From Microbacterium sp. Au-Mic1 (GTDB lineage: Bacteria; Actinomycetota; Actinomycetes; Actinomycetales; Microbacteriaceae), in assembly GCF_021341785.1 (NCBI RefSeq), contig NZ_JAJTTF010000003.1:248001-312000 (forward strand): a DNA stretch of 64,000 nucleotides, in the 5' to 3' direction. Shown one piece after another: positions 16,622 to 24,798 of this stretch. Under the pieces are notes generated by a model. The model made no database searches, was not told the origin of the DNA, and worked only from the letters and a program-made list of their open reading frames with translations. The position numbers and the translations under genes were made by a program. Position 1 is the first letter of the stretch; the number at the start of each line of letters is the position of its first letter.

Positions 16622-17020
16622 ATGACCGGACTCGTGCCCTACATCCTGTTCCCCGGCACCGCCGTCGACGCGCTGCCCTTCTACCAGGCGATCTTCGGCG
16701 GCGAAGCGGTGATGCACACCTACGCCGAGTTCGGGCGTGCGGACGGCCCGGGGGATGCCATCGCGCACGGCATGCTGGTCCGTGGCCCGGTCGAGCTCGC
16801 CGCCGCCGACGCCGCGCCGGACGAGGACGCGGTGCACATGAACGGGATGTACTTCTCCCTGCTCGGCACGGCGGATCCCGAGACGCTCACCCGCTGGTTC
16901 GCGCAGCTCGGCGACGGCGGTCGAGTGATCGATCCGCTGCAGGAGCGGCCGTGGGGTGCGCACGACGGCACGCTCGTGGATCGCTTCGGCGTGCGCTGGC
17001 TCATCGGCTACGAGGACTGA
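16622..17020 (+). CDS. VOC-fold protein (PhnB/3-demethylubiquinone methyltransferase-like)
   Basis: This 132-residue single vicinal-oxygen-chelate domain has the PhnB-like pattern: PYILFPGTAVDALPFYQAIFGGEA at the start and RPWGAHDGTLVDRFGVRWLIGY at the end. Family members range from metal-dependent enzymes to antibiotic-binding proteins, and no function can be assigned. ATG 16622 lies 6 nt after TACGCT (16610-16615), indicating a leaderless message. A repeat-type terminator follows. Confidence 0.82.
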   Translation: MTGLVPYILFPGTAVDALPFYQAIFGGEAVMHTYAEFGRADGPGDAIAHGMLVRGPVELAAADAAPDEDAVHMNGMYFSLLGTADPETLTRWFAQLGDGGRVIDPLQERPWGAHDGTLVDRFGVRWLIGYED

Positions 17021-17032
17021 GCGCCCCGCGTG

Positions 17033-17116
17033 CGTCTTCGCCCCCTCTGAACGTCTTCGCCCCCGCTGAACGTCTTCGCCCCCTCTGAGGCGTGCTGCTC
17101 AGAGGGGGCGAAGACG
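17033..17116. terminator. Tandem 19-bp repeats ending in a perfect hairpin
   Basis: Three tandem 19-mers of the form CGTCTTCGCCCCCTCTGAG start at 17033, 17052 and 17071. An exact inverted copy lies at 17098-17116, giving a 19-bp stem with an 8-nt loop. It separates convergent genes and is probably a bidirectional terminator built from a repeat family. Confidence 0.75.
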
Positions 17117-17169
17117 GTGCGAGGAGGTGAATCGGGCTGACCGCGTGCGCCGCGGACGTCCGTCGCGGG

Positions 17170-18372
17170 TCAGGACGCGAACAGCCGCTGCAGGCGCTGC
17201 ACGCCCTCGAGCAGCTGGTCGTCGCCGAGCGCGTACGACATCCGGATGTAGCCGGAGGGGCCGAACGCCTCGCCGGGGACAACGGCGACCTCGGCCTGGT
17301 CGAGGATGAGGTCGGCGAGCTCGAGCGAGGTCGTCGGAGTCACTCCGCCCCAGGTGCGGCCGAGCAGGCCCTGCACGTCGGGGTACACGTAGAAGGCGCC
17401 GGTCGGGTTCGGCACGACGAGGCCGTCGATCCTGGACAACTCCGAGACGATCAGCTTGCGGCGGCGGTCGAACGCCTCGCGGAACTGCTCGGCCTCGGTC
17501 TGCGGGCCGTTGAGGGCGGCGATCGCGGCGCGCTGCGCGACGTTGTTCACGTTGCTGGTGAGGTGCGACTGCAGGTTTCCGGCGATCTTGATGGCGTCGG
17601 CAGGACCCACCATCCAGCCCACGCGCCAGCCGGTCATGGCGTACGTCTTCGCGACGCCGTTGACCAGGATGGTCTGACCGGCGACCTCGGGCAGCGCCTC
17701 GACGACGGAGGTCGCCTTGACCCCCTCGTAGGTGAGGTTCTGGTAGATCTCGTCGGAGATGATCCAGATCCCGTGCTCGAGCGCCCAGGCGGCGATCGCC
17801 GCGGTCTCCTCGGGGGAGTAGACGGATCCGGTCGGGTTGGACGGCGACACGAACACCAGCACGGTCGTGCGGTCGGTGCGTGCGGCCTCGAGCTGGTCGA
17901 CGGTGACCTTGTACTCCTGGTCCGCGCCGGCGAAGACCTCGACCGGCACGCCGTCTGCGAGGCGGATCGCCTCGGGGTAGGTCGTCCAGTACGGCGCCGG
18001 CAACAGCACCTCATCGCCGGGGTTCACGACGGCCTGGAACGCCTGGTAGACGGACTGCTTGCCGCCGTTCGTGACGATGACCTGGCTCGGCGAGACTTCG
18101 AGGCCCGAGTCGCGCAGCGTCTTCGCGGCGATCGCCTCGCGCAGCTCGGGCAGGCCGGCGGCAGGGGTGTAGCGGTAGTTCGCCGGGTTGGCGAGTGCTT
18201 CTGCCGCCGCATCCACGATGAACTGCGGCGTGGCGAAGTCCGGCTCGCCCGCGGCGTACGAGACGACGGGCTTGCCCTCGGCCTTGAGGGCCTTGGCCTT
18301 GGCATCCACCTTCAGCGTGGCGGACTCGGCGATGGCGGAGAGTTTGCGGGAGAGAGGCGCGCGTTCGGTCAC
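17170..18372 (-). CDS. aspC: PLP-dependent aminotransferase, AspC class
   Basis: This 400-residue class I aminotransferase has [11 protein letters not shown] near residue 43, the substrate/PLP motif [20 protein letters not shown] (conserved Asn), ISDEIYQ (Asp and Tyr contacts) and the Schiff-base Lys in [15 protein letters not shown]. It transfers amino groups between aspartate or aromatic amino acids and 2-oxoglutarate. Its GTG start lies 6 nt after a minus-strand TACGCT (18379-18384), so the mRNA is likely leaderless. In other actinobacteria this gene is close to tRNA-Trp/secE; here 42 kb intervene. Confidence 0.92.
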   Translation of the reverse strand: MTERAPLSRKLSAIAESATLKVDAKAKALKAEGKPVVSYAAGEPDFATPQFIVDAAAEALANPANYRYTPAAGLPELREAIAAKTLRDSGLEVSPSQVIVTNGGKQSVYQAFQAVVNPGDEVLLPAPYWTTYPEAIRLADGVPVEVFAGADQEYKVTVDQLEAARTDRTTVLVFVSPSNPTGSVYSPEETAAIAAWALEHGIWIISDEIYQNLTYEGVKATSVVEALPEVAGQTILVNGVAKTYAMTGWRVGWMVGPADAIKIAGNLQSHLTSNVNNVAQRAAIAALNGPQTEAEQFREAFDRRRKLIVSELSRIDGLVVPNPTGAFYVYPDVQGLLGRTWGGVTPTTSLELADLILDQAEVAVVPGEAFGPSGYIRMSYALGDDQLLEGVQRLQRLFAS

Positions 18373-18510
18373 GCCACCAGCGTACTCGCGCGCCTGCGCG
18401 GAGAAATGGCCATGACGTACAAAGGGTCGGGGTCGTTCTCCGTCAGGGCGAACAGGTCCGGATCCCGATTCCGGCGCTCGTCAGCGTCCGAGGAAGCGGA
18501 CTCGGTCCGC

Positions 18511-18960
18511 TCAGGTCAGGAACGACGGCGGGACGGCGCAGTAGTCGGCCAGGCGCCGCGTCGGCGCTGCCGGATCCGTCACATCGACCAGCGCGGTCGC
18601 CGCCGTGTGCGGGACCTCGTCGCCGTCGATGAGCCAGACCGAGAAGTGCCACAGCCCGCGGGCGCGCTCGGCGAGCAGACCGTTCGTGCCGGACACGATC
18701 TCGACCGCATCCGCCCCGGCGGCCCGGAACGGCGCCACGATGTCGGACCGCAGGGCGAGCACGTCCCGGTCGTCCTGCGCGACGACCGCCGCCTCGAGAC
18801 CCCGGGCGTGCAGCACGCCGGCGAGGCCTTCCGCGAAGGCGGCCGAGCGCTCCGCGGAGGGGCTGGCGACCGCGAGCAGCCGCGCTCCGCGCGGGTAGTC
18901 GCGGAGGAACTCGTCCACGAGATCCTCGAGGAGGGCGCGGGCGCCGATCGGAGCGGTCAT
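18511..18960 (-). CDS. Uncharacterised protein resembling a P-loop kinase without its P-loop
   Basis: This 149-residue protein is of unknown function. Its layout, ARALLEDLVDEFL, then LLAVASPSAERSAAFAEGLAGVLHARG, then AAVVAQDD, follows uridine-kinase-like P-loop proteins. The Walker A G-K-S/T is absent (SPSAERSA takes its place). The second half (VEIVSGTNGLL, FSVWLIDGDEV) also fits a degenerate kinase fold. It lies between aspC and kynU on the same strand. ATP binding seems unlikely. Confidence 0.7.
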   Translation of the reverse strand: MTAPIGARALLEDLVDEFLRDYPRGARLLAVASPSAERSAAFAEGLAGVLHARGLEAAVVAQDDRDVLALRSDIVAPFRAAGADAVEIVSGTNGLLAERARGLWHFSVWLIDGDEVPHTAATALVDVTDPAAPTRRLADYCAVPPSFLT

Positions 18961-19053
18961 TCCCCCAGCGTAGGTGGGGGCGCACCGAGGGAGGCGCGTC
19001 CCCGGTCGATCCGGGGCAGTGGTCGCACGGTCGACGCAGGGCCGTGCCGCGGG

Positions 19054-20322
19054 TCATGTGACGGCGTCGCGCTCCTGGAACTCGGGGGCGCGCCACAGCT
19101 CCTCGTCGAGCACGCGACGGAGGATCTCCACGGCGTCCCAGACGTCGGCGTGGCCGAGGTACATCGGGGTGATTCCGAACCGCAGCACCTCGGGCTCGCG
19201 GTAGTCGCCGATCACGCCGTTCGCGATGAGCGCCTTCATCACCGCGTAGCCCTCGGGGTGCCGGAACGACACGTGGCTGCCACGCTGCGCGTCGTCGCGG
19301 GGCGTGATCAACGTGAGTGGATGGTGCGCGAGCCGCGTCTCGACGAGCCGGATGAACAGTGACGTCAGTGCGAGCGACTTGCGGCGCAGCGCCTCCTGGT
19401 CGACTTCGAGGTGCATGTCGAGACCGACCTCCATGGTCGCCATCGACAGGATCGGCTGGGTGCCAACGAGGAAGCGCCGGCCGCCCTGCGCCGGGGCGTA
19501 GGAGTCGGTCATCGCGAACGGGCGGTCGTGCCCCCACCAGCCGGTGAGCGGCGTCTCGACCCGGTCGAGGTGCCGTTCGGCGGCCCAGAAGAACGCGGGC
19601 GAACCGGGCCCGCCGTTGAGGTACTTGTAGGTGCAGCCGACTGCGAAGTCCGCGCCGGCATCGGCGACGGCCACGGGCACCGCGCCCACCGAGTGGCAGA
19701 GGTCCCAGACCGCCAGGGCGCCCGCGGCGTGGATCCGCCCCGTCGCCTCCGCCATGTCCCAGAGGTAGCCGGTGCGGTAGTTGACCTGGGTGAGCAGCAC
19801 CACGGCGACGTCGTCGTCGAGCGCCGCCTCGAGGTCCTCGGGGGCGTCGATCAGCCGTAGCGAGTATCCGCGGTCGAGCAGGGCCATCAGGCCCTCGACG
19901 ATGTAGAGGTCGGTCGGGAAGTTCTCCCGCTCCGACACGATGACCCGGCGCTCCGGGGCGTCCTGCTGCTGGAGCCGGATCGCGGCCGAGACCGCCTTGA
20001 AGACGTTGATCGAGGTGGTGTCGGTTGCGACGCACTCGCCGGCCCCGCCGCCGATGAGCCGGCCGATCTTCGCCCCGATCCGGAGGGGCAGGGCGAACCA
20101 GTGGTTCTTGTTCCAGCTGCCGATGAGGTCGGCGCCCCACTCGCGGCTGACGACGTCGGCGGCGCGCGCGACGGCGTCGCGGGGAAGCGCGCCGAGCGAG
20201 TTGCCGTCGAGGTAGACGATCCCCTCGGGGAGGGCGAAGCGCTCGCGCAGGGCGGCCAGCGGGTCGTTCCGGTCGGCTTCCTCGCACTGCTCGCGGGTGA
20301 ACGGGGCTGCGGCGTCCGTCAT
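19054..20322 (-). CDS. kynU: Kynureninase
   Basis: This 422-residue PLP enzyme has the kynureninase signatures [11 protein letters not shown] at about 37-47, [32 protein letters not shown] (conserved Asp/His) and the Schiff-base Lys in [16 protein letters not shown]. It hydrolyses kynurenine to anthranilate (or hydroxykynurenine to hydroxyanthranilate) plus alanine. No tryptophan dioxygenase or formamidase is in the window. AGAAGGA precedes the ATG. It is divergent from an Lrp/AsnC regulator at 20483, an arrangement known for KynR-controlled kyn genes. Confidence 0.93.
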   Translation of the reverse strand: MTDAAAPFTREQCEEADRNDPLAALRERFALPEGIVYLDGNSLGALPRDAVARAADVVSREWGADLIGSWNKNHWFALPLRIGAKIGRLIGGGAGECVATDTTSINVFKAVSAAIRLQQQDAPERRVIVSERENFPTDLYIVEGLMALLDRGYSLRLIDAPEDLEAALDDDVAVVLLTQVNYRTGYLWDMAEATGRIHAAGALAVWDLCHSVGAVPVAVADAGADFAVGCTYKYLNGGPGSPAFFWAAERHLDRVETPLTGWWGHDRPFAMTDSYAPAQGGRRFLVGTQPILSMATMEVGLDMHLEVDQEALRRKSLALTSLFIRLVETRLAHHPLTLITPRDDAQRGSHVSFRHPEGYAVMKALIANGVIGDYREPEVLRFGITPMYLGHADVWDAVEILRRVLDEELWRAPEFQERDAVT

Positions 20323-20416
20323 CGGGAATCCTTCTCGGTCGTGGACCCGGCGCGCGGCCGGGATGCGGGGTCAGCATCCATGATGACGAGGATCCGGTGA
20401 ATCGCCTAGGATTCCG

Positions 20417-20428
20417 TCAGATATCCGA
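20417..20428. promoter_or_regulatory. Palindrome in the kynU/Lrp control region
   Basis: TCAGATATCCGA is a 12-bp palindrome with one mismatch centred on GATATC, midway in the 160-bp gap between kynU and its divergent Lrp-type regulator. It is a candidate site for that regulator; no experimental motif was matched. Confidence 0.35.
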
Positions 20429-20482
20429 GATGCCCGTACTTTCGCGATGGATCATCGGAACAGTGCCGGAGGAGGAGGACCT

Positions 20483-20953
20483 ATGACGGACGGGATCCGG
20501 CTCTCGCCGACGGATCGTCGCATTCTGGACGAGCTGACCCGCGATGGGCGACTGTCGAACAAGGAACTCGCCGCACGCGTCGGCCTTCCGCGCTCGACCT
20601 GCCACGGCCGCGTGCGCGCGCTCGAGGAGGCCGGCGTGATCCGCGGCTACCACGCCGAACTCGACCCGGTCGCGGTCGGGGCGGGCGTCGAGGCGCTCAT
20701 CATGGTGGCCGTCAAGGAGGACGCCCGCGACCAGGTGCCCGCGATCACGGCCCGACTGCGCACGATCCCCGGCGTGCAGCGGGTCTATCTGATCGGCGGT
20801 GTGCACGACCTCGTCATCCACGTCGCCTGCGAGAGCGTTCCGGGGCTCCGCGACTTCCTGCGCACGCACCTCGGATCCGTTCCCGCGCTGGGGCAGACCC
20901 AGACCCAGATCATCTTCGAGCACCACACCGGCGCTGCGGTCATTCCGGCGTGA
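20483..20953 (+). CDS. Lrp/AsnC-family transcriptional regulator (KynR-like)
   Basis: This is 156 residues. The N-terminal winged HTH begins LSPTDRRILDELTRDGRLSN, and PRSTCHGRVRALEEAGVIRGYHAEL holds the recognition helix. The C-terminal RAM domain (GVEALIMVAVK, VYLIGGVHDLVIHV) binds amino-acid effectors in the family. A strong GGAGGAGGA lies ahead of ATG 20483. Divergence from kynU suggests it senses kynurenine. Its 3' end overlaps the convergent gene by 14 bp. Confidence 0.9.
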   Translation: MTDGIRLSPTDRRILDELTRDGRLSNKELAARVGLPRSTCHGRVRALEEAGVIRGYHAELDPVAVGAGVEALIMVAVKEDARDQVPAITARLRTIPGVQRVYLIGGVHDLVIHVACESVPGLRDFLRTHLGSVPALGQTQTQIIFEHHTGAAVIPA

Positions 20954-21695
20954 TCCCTGAGGCGCTGCCTCGCCATGCGGCCGGACGCAGCCCCGGCACG
21001 AGCGCGGGCGTGCGCCGGGCATAGCGCGCGTAGGGCTCGCCCAGCTCCGCACGCAGAGCGCGCTCCTCGAACCGGATCCCGATCGCGATGTAGCCGCTGA
21101 ACGCCGCCGCGAACAGCGCATGTCCCCAGGTCATGATCGGCGTGACCCAGAACGCCAGGAGCAGGCCGAGCATGAGGGGATGCCGCACGAGCGCGTAGAG
21201 CCCGCGGGCCTGGAAGGCGGATGCGGGCGGACGCCCGGACACGGCCTGACGGAGCCCGACGAAGCCCAGGTGGTCGATCATGAACGTGGCTCCGATCGCG
21301 ATGAGCCAGCCGAGTGCGCAGACCGCCCACAGCGCCGTGCGCCAGGGCTCGGCGTCCACGTGCCAGATCACCGCGGGGATCGGGCGCCACTGCCACAGCA
21401 CGAGCGCCAGCAGCGCGCTGGCCGCGAGCACGTACGTCGCACGCTCGACCCGCGCCGGGAGCGCCCGGGCGAACCGCCGTTTGGTCGACGCGCGGGCGAA
21501 CACCGAGTGGTGCAGCGCGAACACGGCCACCAGCAGGAGGTCGACGGCAGCCGCGACCGGCCAGGCCGTGGCGGGCCCGCGATCGACGGTGGTGGCGGGG
21601 CCGACGTCGGCGAGGAACGCGACCGCCCAGACGATCACGACCAGGAAGGCCAGATAGGCGACGACCGCGTAGGCCGTGCTGAGCACTCGCGTCAT
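20940..21695 (-). CDS. NnrU/MddA-like membrane protein (putative methanethiol S-methyltransferase)
   Basis: This 251-residue protein has about six membrane segments and the isoprenylcysteine-methyltransferase-like C-terminus: GLYALVRHPLMLGLLLAFWVTP, then IRFEERALRAELGEPYARYARR. These are the motifs of MddA, which methylates methanethiol to dimethylsulfide using SAM, and of NnrU. The exact substrate is uncertain. It overlaps the convergent regulator gene at the 3' end, and its start is 22 bp from the HD/LuxR gene on the same strand. Confidence 0.78.
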   Translation of the reverse strand: MTRVLSTAYAVVAYLAFLVVIVWAVAFLADVGPATTVDRGPATAWPVAAAVDLLLVAVFALHHSVFARASTKRRFARALPARVERATYVLAASALLALVLWQWRPIPAVIWHVDAEPWRTALWAVCALGWLIAIGATFMIDHLGFVGLRQAVSGRPPASAFQARGLYALVRHPLMLGLLLAFWVTPIMTWGHALFAAAFSGYIAIGIRFEERALRAELGEPYARYARRTPALVPGLRPAAWRGSASGITPE

Positions 21696-21717
21696 GACAT
21701 CTCCGATCCGCGATCGC

Positions 21718-23325
21718 TCACGCCGAGCGGCCGACGAAGCCGTGGTCGATCGCGAACAGGCTCGCCCCGACCCGGTTCGTGACGCCGATCTTCGCGTAGG
21801 TGTGCTCGACGTGGTTGCGCACCGTCTTCTCGCTGAGCGTCAGAGCCGCGGCGATCTCGCGGTTGCTCCGGCCCTGGGCGACGAGCGTGAGGATCTCGGC
21901 TTCGCGCGGGGTGAGTCCGGCGGGGAGGACGGTGCGCGGCGTGCGCGTGCGGCGGTTGCCGGTCGCCGTGGATGCGACCGCGGCGACCGCCTCCCCGTCG
22001 AGGTGCCCGGCGGCCACGCGCCGGTGCAGGCGCGCGATCGCCTCGTCCGGCTCGAGCGCGGCGCGGTACGGACGCGGCTCGGTGGCCGCCCGGAACGCGA
22101 CGGCCGCAGCGAGCAGGCGGTCGGACCGGGTCAGGCTCGTGCCGGGCGCGCCGGCCGGATAGCCGCTGCCGTCCAGGTGCTCGTGATGCGCGCGCACCAG
22201 GGCGGCCTCTGCGGTGAGGCCGGGAATACGCGCGAGCACGCGGCCGCCGAGGTAGGGATGCATGCGCACCCGTTCCCAGTCGCCGTCGTCGAGCGCGTCC
22301 GGCTTGGACCAGATCAGGTTCGACACGCCCAGCCGGCCGATGTCGTGCAGATGAGCGGCGCGCCGAAGGGCGGTGACCTCGTCGACGGGCACGCCGACCT
22401 CGCGGGCCGCCGCGGCCACGATCTCGGCCACCCCGCGCGAGTGCCCCAGCAGGAACGGGCACTTCAGGTCGGCGAAGTCGCCGATCGCGGCGACGGCCGC
22501 ATCGAGCTCATCGCCGAGCAGCACCTCGTCCCGATCGGGCGCACGGTCCAGGGCGGCTGCCCAGGCGGCGGATCCGTGCGGGATGTCGAGCAGCCCTGCG
22601 GCGTCGGCGACGAACGCATCGACGACCACGGGATCGAACTGTCCGCCGCGGCGCTCGCGCGCCATGCGGACCGCCGCCTCCACACCGCCGAGGCGGTCAT
22701 GCACCTCGACCGTGTCGGCGAGCTGGGCGATCCGCATCGCGAGCGGGATCGTTTCGCCGGCGAGCGCACGCGGGAGTCCCCGGCCGTCGTATCGCTCGAA
22801 GGCGGCGGACACCGCGTCCTGCACCGCACGGGGGAGTCCCAGTCGCTCGGCGAGCAGCGCGGCGGAGAGGCAGTGCGAGTGCAGCAGGGTGCCGAGGCTG
22901 CCGCGCGCGTCGATCATCAGCGCGGCGAGGGTCGCGGCACGCTGACGGAGGGGGCGCCCCTGCGCGACGTGTTCGACGAGGAAACGCAGGAACGGCAGTC
23001 CCGACCAGTCCACGAGATAGGAGGCGCTGCGCACCTCGATGTCGTTGCCGAACCAGCGCGCATACTCCTGCGAGTCGGCCGTGCAGCCGATCCACATCAG
23101 CAGCGTCGCCTGATAGGCGGTACCGCGCTGCGCATCGTCCAGGCCCAGTCGGGCGGCCAGGCGATCGGCGAGGAGCGCCGCGCGCATCATGTGCTCCGCC
23201 GGCTGACCCAGGCCCAGGTCGATCGCGACGGAGACCGCCGCGATCATCTCGCCCCGGGTCGGAGCACCGGCTGTCGCGCCCACGGATCCATTGTCGGCGA
23301 CGCGCTCCTGCAGGGCCAGAGACAT
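21718..23325 (-). CDS. HD-domain phosphohydrolase-like regulator with C-terminal LuxR HTH
   Basis: This is 535 residues. It has a helical N-terminus, an HD-like region about residues 110-230 (LHSHCLSAALLAERLG, FERYDGRGLPRAL), and a second, better HD-GYP-like domain about 310-400 (RRAAHLHDIGRLGVSN, HPYLGGRVL, RAHHEHLDGSGYP). The C-terminus is a LuxR/FixJ DNA-binding domain (LTPREAEILTLVAQGRSNREIAA). HD-GYP enzymes degrade cyclic di-GMP, but here HLDGSGYP suggests a variant active site. It may be a one-component sensor-regulator. Its ATG overlaps the upstream gene stop by one base (TGATG), implying coupling. Confidence 0.85.
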   Translation of the reverse strand: MSLALQERVADNGSVGATAGAPTRGEMIAAVSVAIDLGLGQPAEHMMRAALLADRLAARLGLDDAQRGTAYQATLLMWIGCTADSQEYARWFGNDIEVRSASYLVDWSGLPFLRFLVEHVAQGRPLRQRAATLAALMIDARGSLGTLLHSHCLSAALLAERLGLPRAVQDAVSAAFERYDGRGLPRALAGETIPLAMRIAQLADTVEVHDRLGGVEAAVRMARERRGGQFDPVVVDAFVADAAGLLDIPHGSAAWAAALDRAPDRDEVLLGDELDAAVAAIGDFADLKCPFLLGHSRGVAEIVAAAAREVGVPVDEVTALRRAAHLHDIGRLGVSNLIWSKPDALDDGDWERVRMHPYLGGRVLARIPGLTAEAALVRAHHEHLDGSGYPAGAPGTSLTRSDRLLAAAVAFRAATEPRPYRAALEPDEAIARLHRRVAAGHLDGEAVAAVASTATGNRRTRTPRTVLPAGLTPREAEILTLVAQGRSNREIAAALTLSEKTVRNHVEHTYAKIGVTNRVGASLFAIDHGFVGRSA

Positions 23326-24089
23326 CAGCGGGGCCGCGCATCCTCGGGCCGGCCGTCCGCGGGTACGCCGACAGCCGCGTGCTCCGCCGGATCGAAGGCG
23401 CTGAACCGCGCGTCCCCGATGTAGAACAGCCCGTGCTGTGGCATCCAGAAGTCGCCGAGCCTGCTCTGCCGATCCAGCGCCCCGATCGGGCCGAGATCCC
23501 GGCCGTGTATCGACGCCGTGCTCGCCGCGACCCGCCAGAGCCGCGTGGGGACGACCTGGAAGCGCTGACGGTTGGGGGCGGCGCCGGCCATGCGCATCCG
23601 TCCGGTGCGCAGGATCGGCCGTGCCATCGGTCCCATCGCGCGGAGCAGCGGATCGCTGCTGCGTGCGGCCGCAGGAAGGGAGGAGCCGAGCGCCGACATC
23701 GTCCGGGTCGCCGGCGTCGCCCGCAGCCGGAGGTCCCAGTCCAGCACGCCGGGGATCCGTACGCGCAGTCGGCCAGGATCGGTCCAGCTCAGATCGATCT
23801 CCGGCACGCGCTCGAACGTCGCGGCGGTGCTGAAGTAGCGCGGGCAGCTGTACACCGGATCCGTGGTGACGAACATGTGCCAGGCGCCCTCCGGAGTGCG
23901 GTGCCAGATCGCGCGGTAGCCGGGACCGATGCTCGTCCGGGTCATCACCCGCAGCGCGAGACAGTCGCCGTCGCGGAACGCCAGGCCGAGCACGCCGAAT
24001 CCGGTGAACCGCTCGTCGGCGCCATCGGGGAGGCGAGGGTGCTCGGTCGCGTCGGCGGAGGCGGCCTGCGGTGTGCTGGTGGTGGACAT
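23325..24089 (-). CDS. Conserved hypothetical protein coupled to the HD/LuxR gene
   Basis: This 254-residue soluble protein is one I do not recognise. Beta-rich stretches (FGVLGLAFRDGDCLALRVM, LRVRIPGVLDWDLRLRA) and the C-terminal FYIGDARFSAFDP give it a lipocalin- or acetoacetate-decarboxylase-like look, without catalytic motifs I can name. ATG 24089 was preferred over an in-frame start 42 bp upstream because GAAGGTGG precedes it. It is the first gene of a two-gene operon and shares one base with the HD/LuxR start, so the two products probably act together. Confidence 0.75.
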   Translation of the reverse strand: MSTTSTPQAASADATEHPRLPDGADERFTGFGVLGLAFRDGDCLALRVMTRTSIGPGYRAIWHRTPEGAWHMFVTTDPVYSCPRYFSTAATFERVPEIDLSWTDPGRLRVRIPGVLDWDLRLRATPATRTMSALGSSLPAAARSSDPLLRAMGPMARPILRTGRMRMAGAAPNRQRFQVVPTRLWRVAASTASIHGRDLGPIGALDRQSRLGDFWMPQHGLFYIGDARFSAFDPAEHAAVGVPADGRPEDARPR

Positions 24090-24176
24090 GGATCCACCTT
24101 CGCGCCGCGGGGACGGCGGCGCATGAGGCATCCGCCCCGACTTCCGCGCCGGTGGCGCCGATCCGCGCGGGACGGG

Positions 24177-24641
24177 TCAGCGCTCGACGAGCACGCCGTC
24201 CTCGTCGGCGTAGAGCCGGGCGCCGGGACAGAACTCCACGTCGCCGAACCGCAGCATCACGTCGACCTGCCCTGTGCCCGCCTTGCCGCTCTTGCGCGGG
24301 TTGGTGCCGAGCGCCTTGACGCCCAGCGGCAGCCGGCCGATCGCCGCGCTGTCGCGGATCGCGCCGTGGATCAGCACGCCCGCCCAGCCGTTCGCGACCG
24401 CGCTCGCGGCGATCATGTCGCCCATGAGCGCGGTGCCGAGGGAGCCGGATCCGTCGATCACGAGCACGGCGCCGTCGCCCGGGGTGGCGAGGAGGTCCTT
24501 GACGAGCTGGTTGTCCTGGAAGCAGCGCACCGTGCGGATCGGGCCTTCGAACGCGGTGCGTCCGCCGAAGTCGCGCAGCTGCAGGGCGAGGGACTGCAGG
24601 GCGTCGCCGTGCTCGTCGTAGAGGTCAGCGGTGGAGGTCAT
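24177..24641 (-). CDS. rraA: RraA-family protein
   Basis: This 154-residue protein has the full RraA pattern: AFEGPIRTVRCFQDNQLVKDLL, GDGAVLVIDGSGSLGTALMGDMIA and GVLIHGAIRDS, with the aldolase Arg-Asp pair in the last. Homologues either inhibit RNase E or act as 4-hydroxy-4-methyl-2-oxoglutarate/oxaloacetate aldolases. Both active-site elements (GGDMIA-like and RDS) are kept, so enzymatic activity is possible. AAGGA precedes the ATG at 24641. Confidence 0.9.
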   Translation of the reverse strand: MTSTADLYDEHGDALQSLALQLRDFGGRTAFEGPIRTVRCFQDNQLVKDLLATPGDGAVLVIDGSGSLGTALMGDMIAASAVANGWAGVLIHGAIRDSAAIGRLPLGVKALGTNPRKSGKAGTGQVDVMLRFGDVEFCPGARLYADEDGVLVER

Positions 24642-24672
24642 GCGGTGGATCCTTCCATGTTTCTCCGGGGCC

Positions 24673-24780
24673 GTTGAGCGAGGACGGAGCGTCAGCGACG
24701 ACCGAGACGAAACGCGGTGACCGACGAGGCTGTCAGGTCACCGCGTTTCGTCTCGGTCGCCTTCGGCGTCCTCGCTCAAC
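24673..24780. repeat. Complete hairpin repeat unit between rraA and aceA
   Basis: GTTGAGCGAGGAC (24673-24685) is matched by its exact inverse GTCCTCGCTCAAC (24768-24780). Inside is a perfect 22-bp inverted repeat, 24701-24722 with 24737-24758, containing CGAGACGAAACGCGGTGACC. This is the best preserved copy of the family that flanks the GIY-YIG gene at 5.5 kb. It also lies where an aceA terminator is expected. Confidence 0.88.
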
Positions 24781-24798
24781 GACCCCTCGCGGGGAGTG

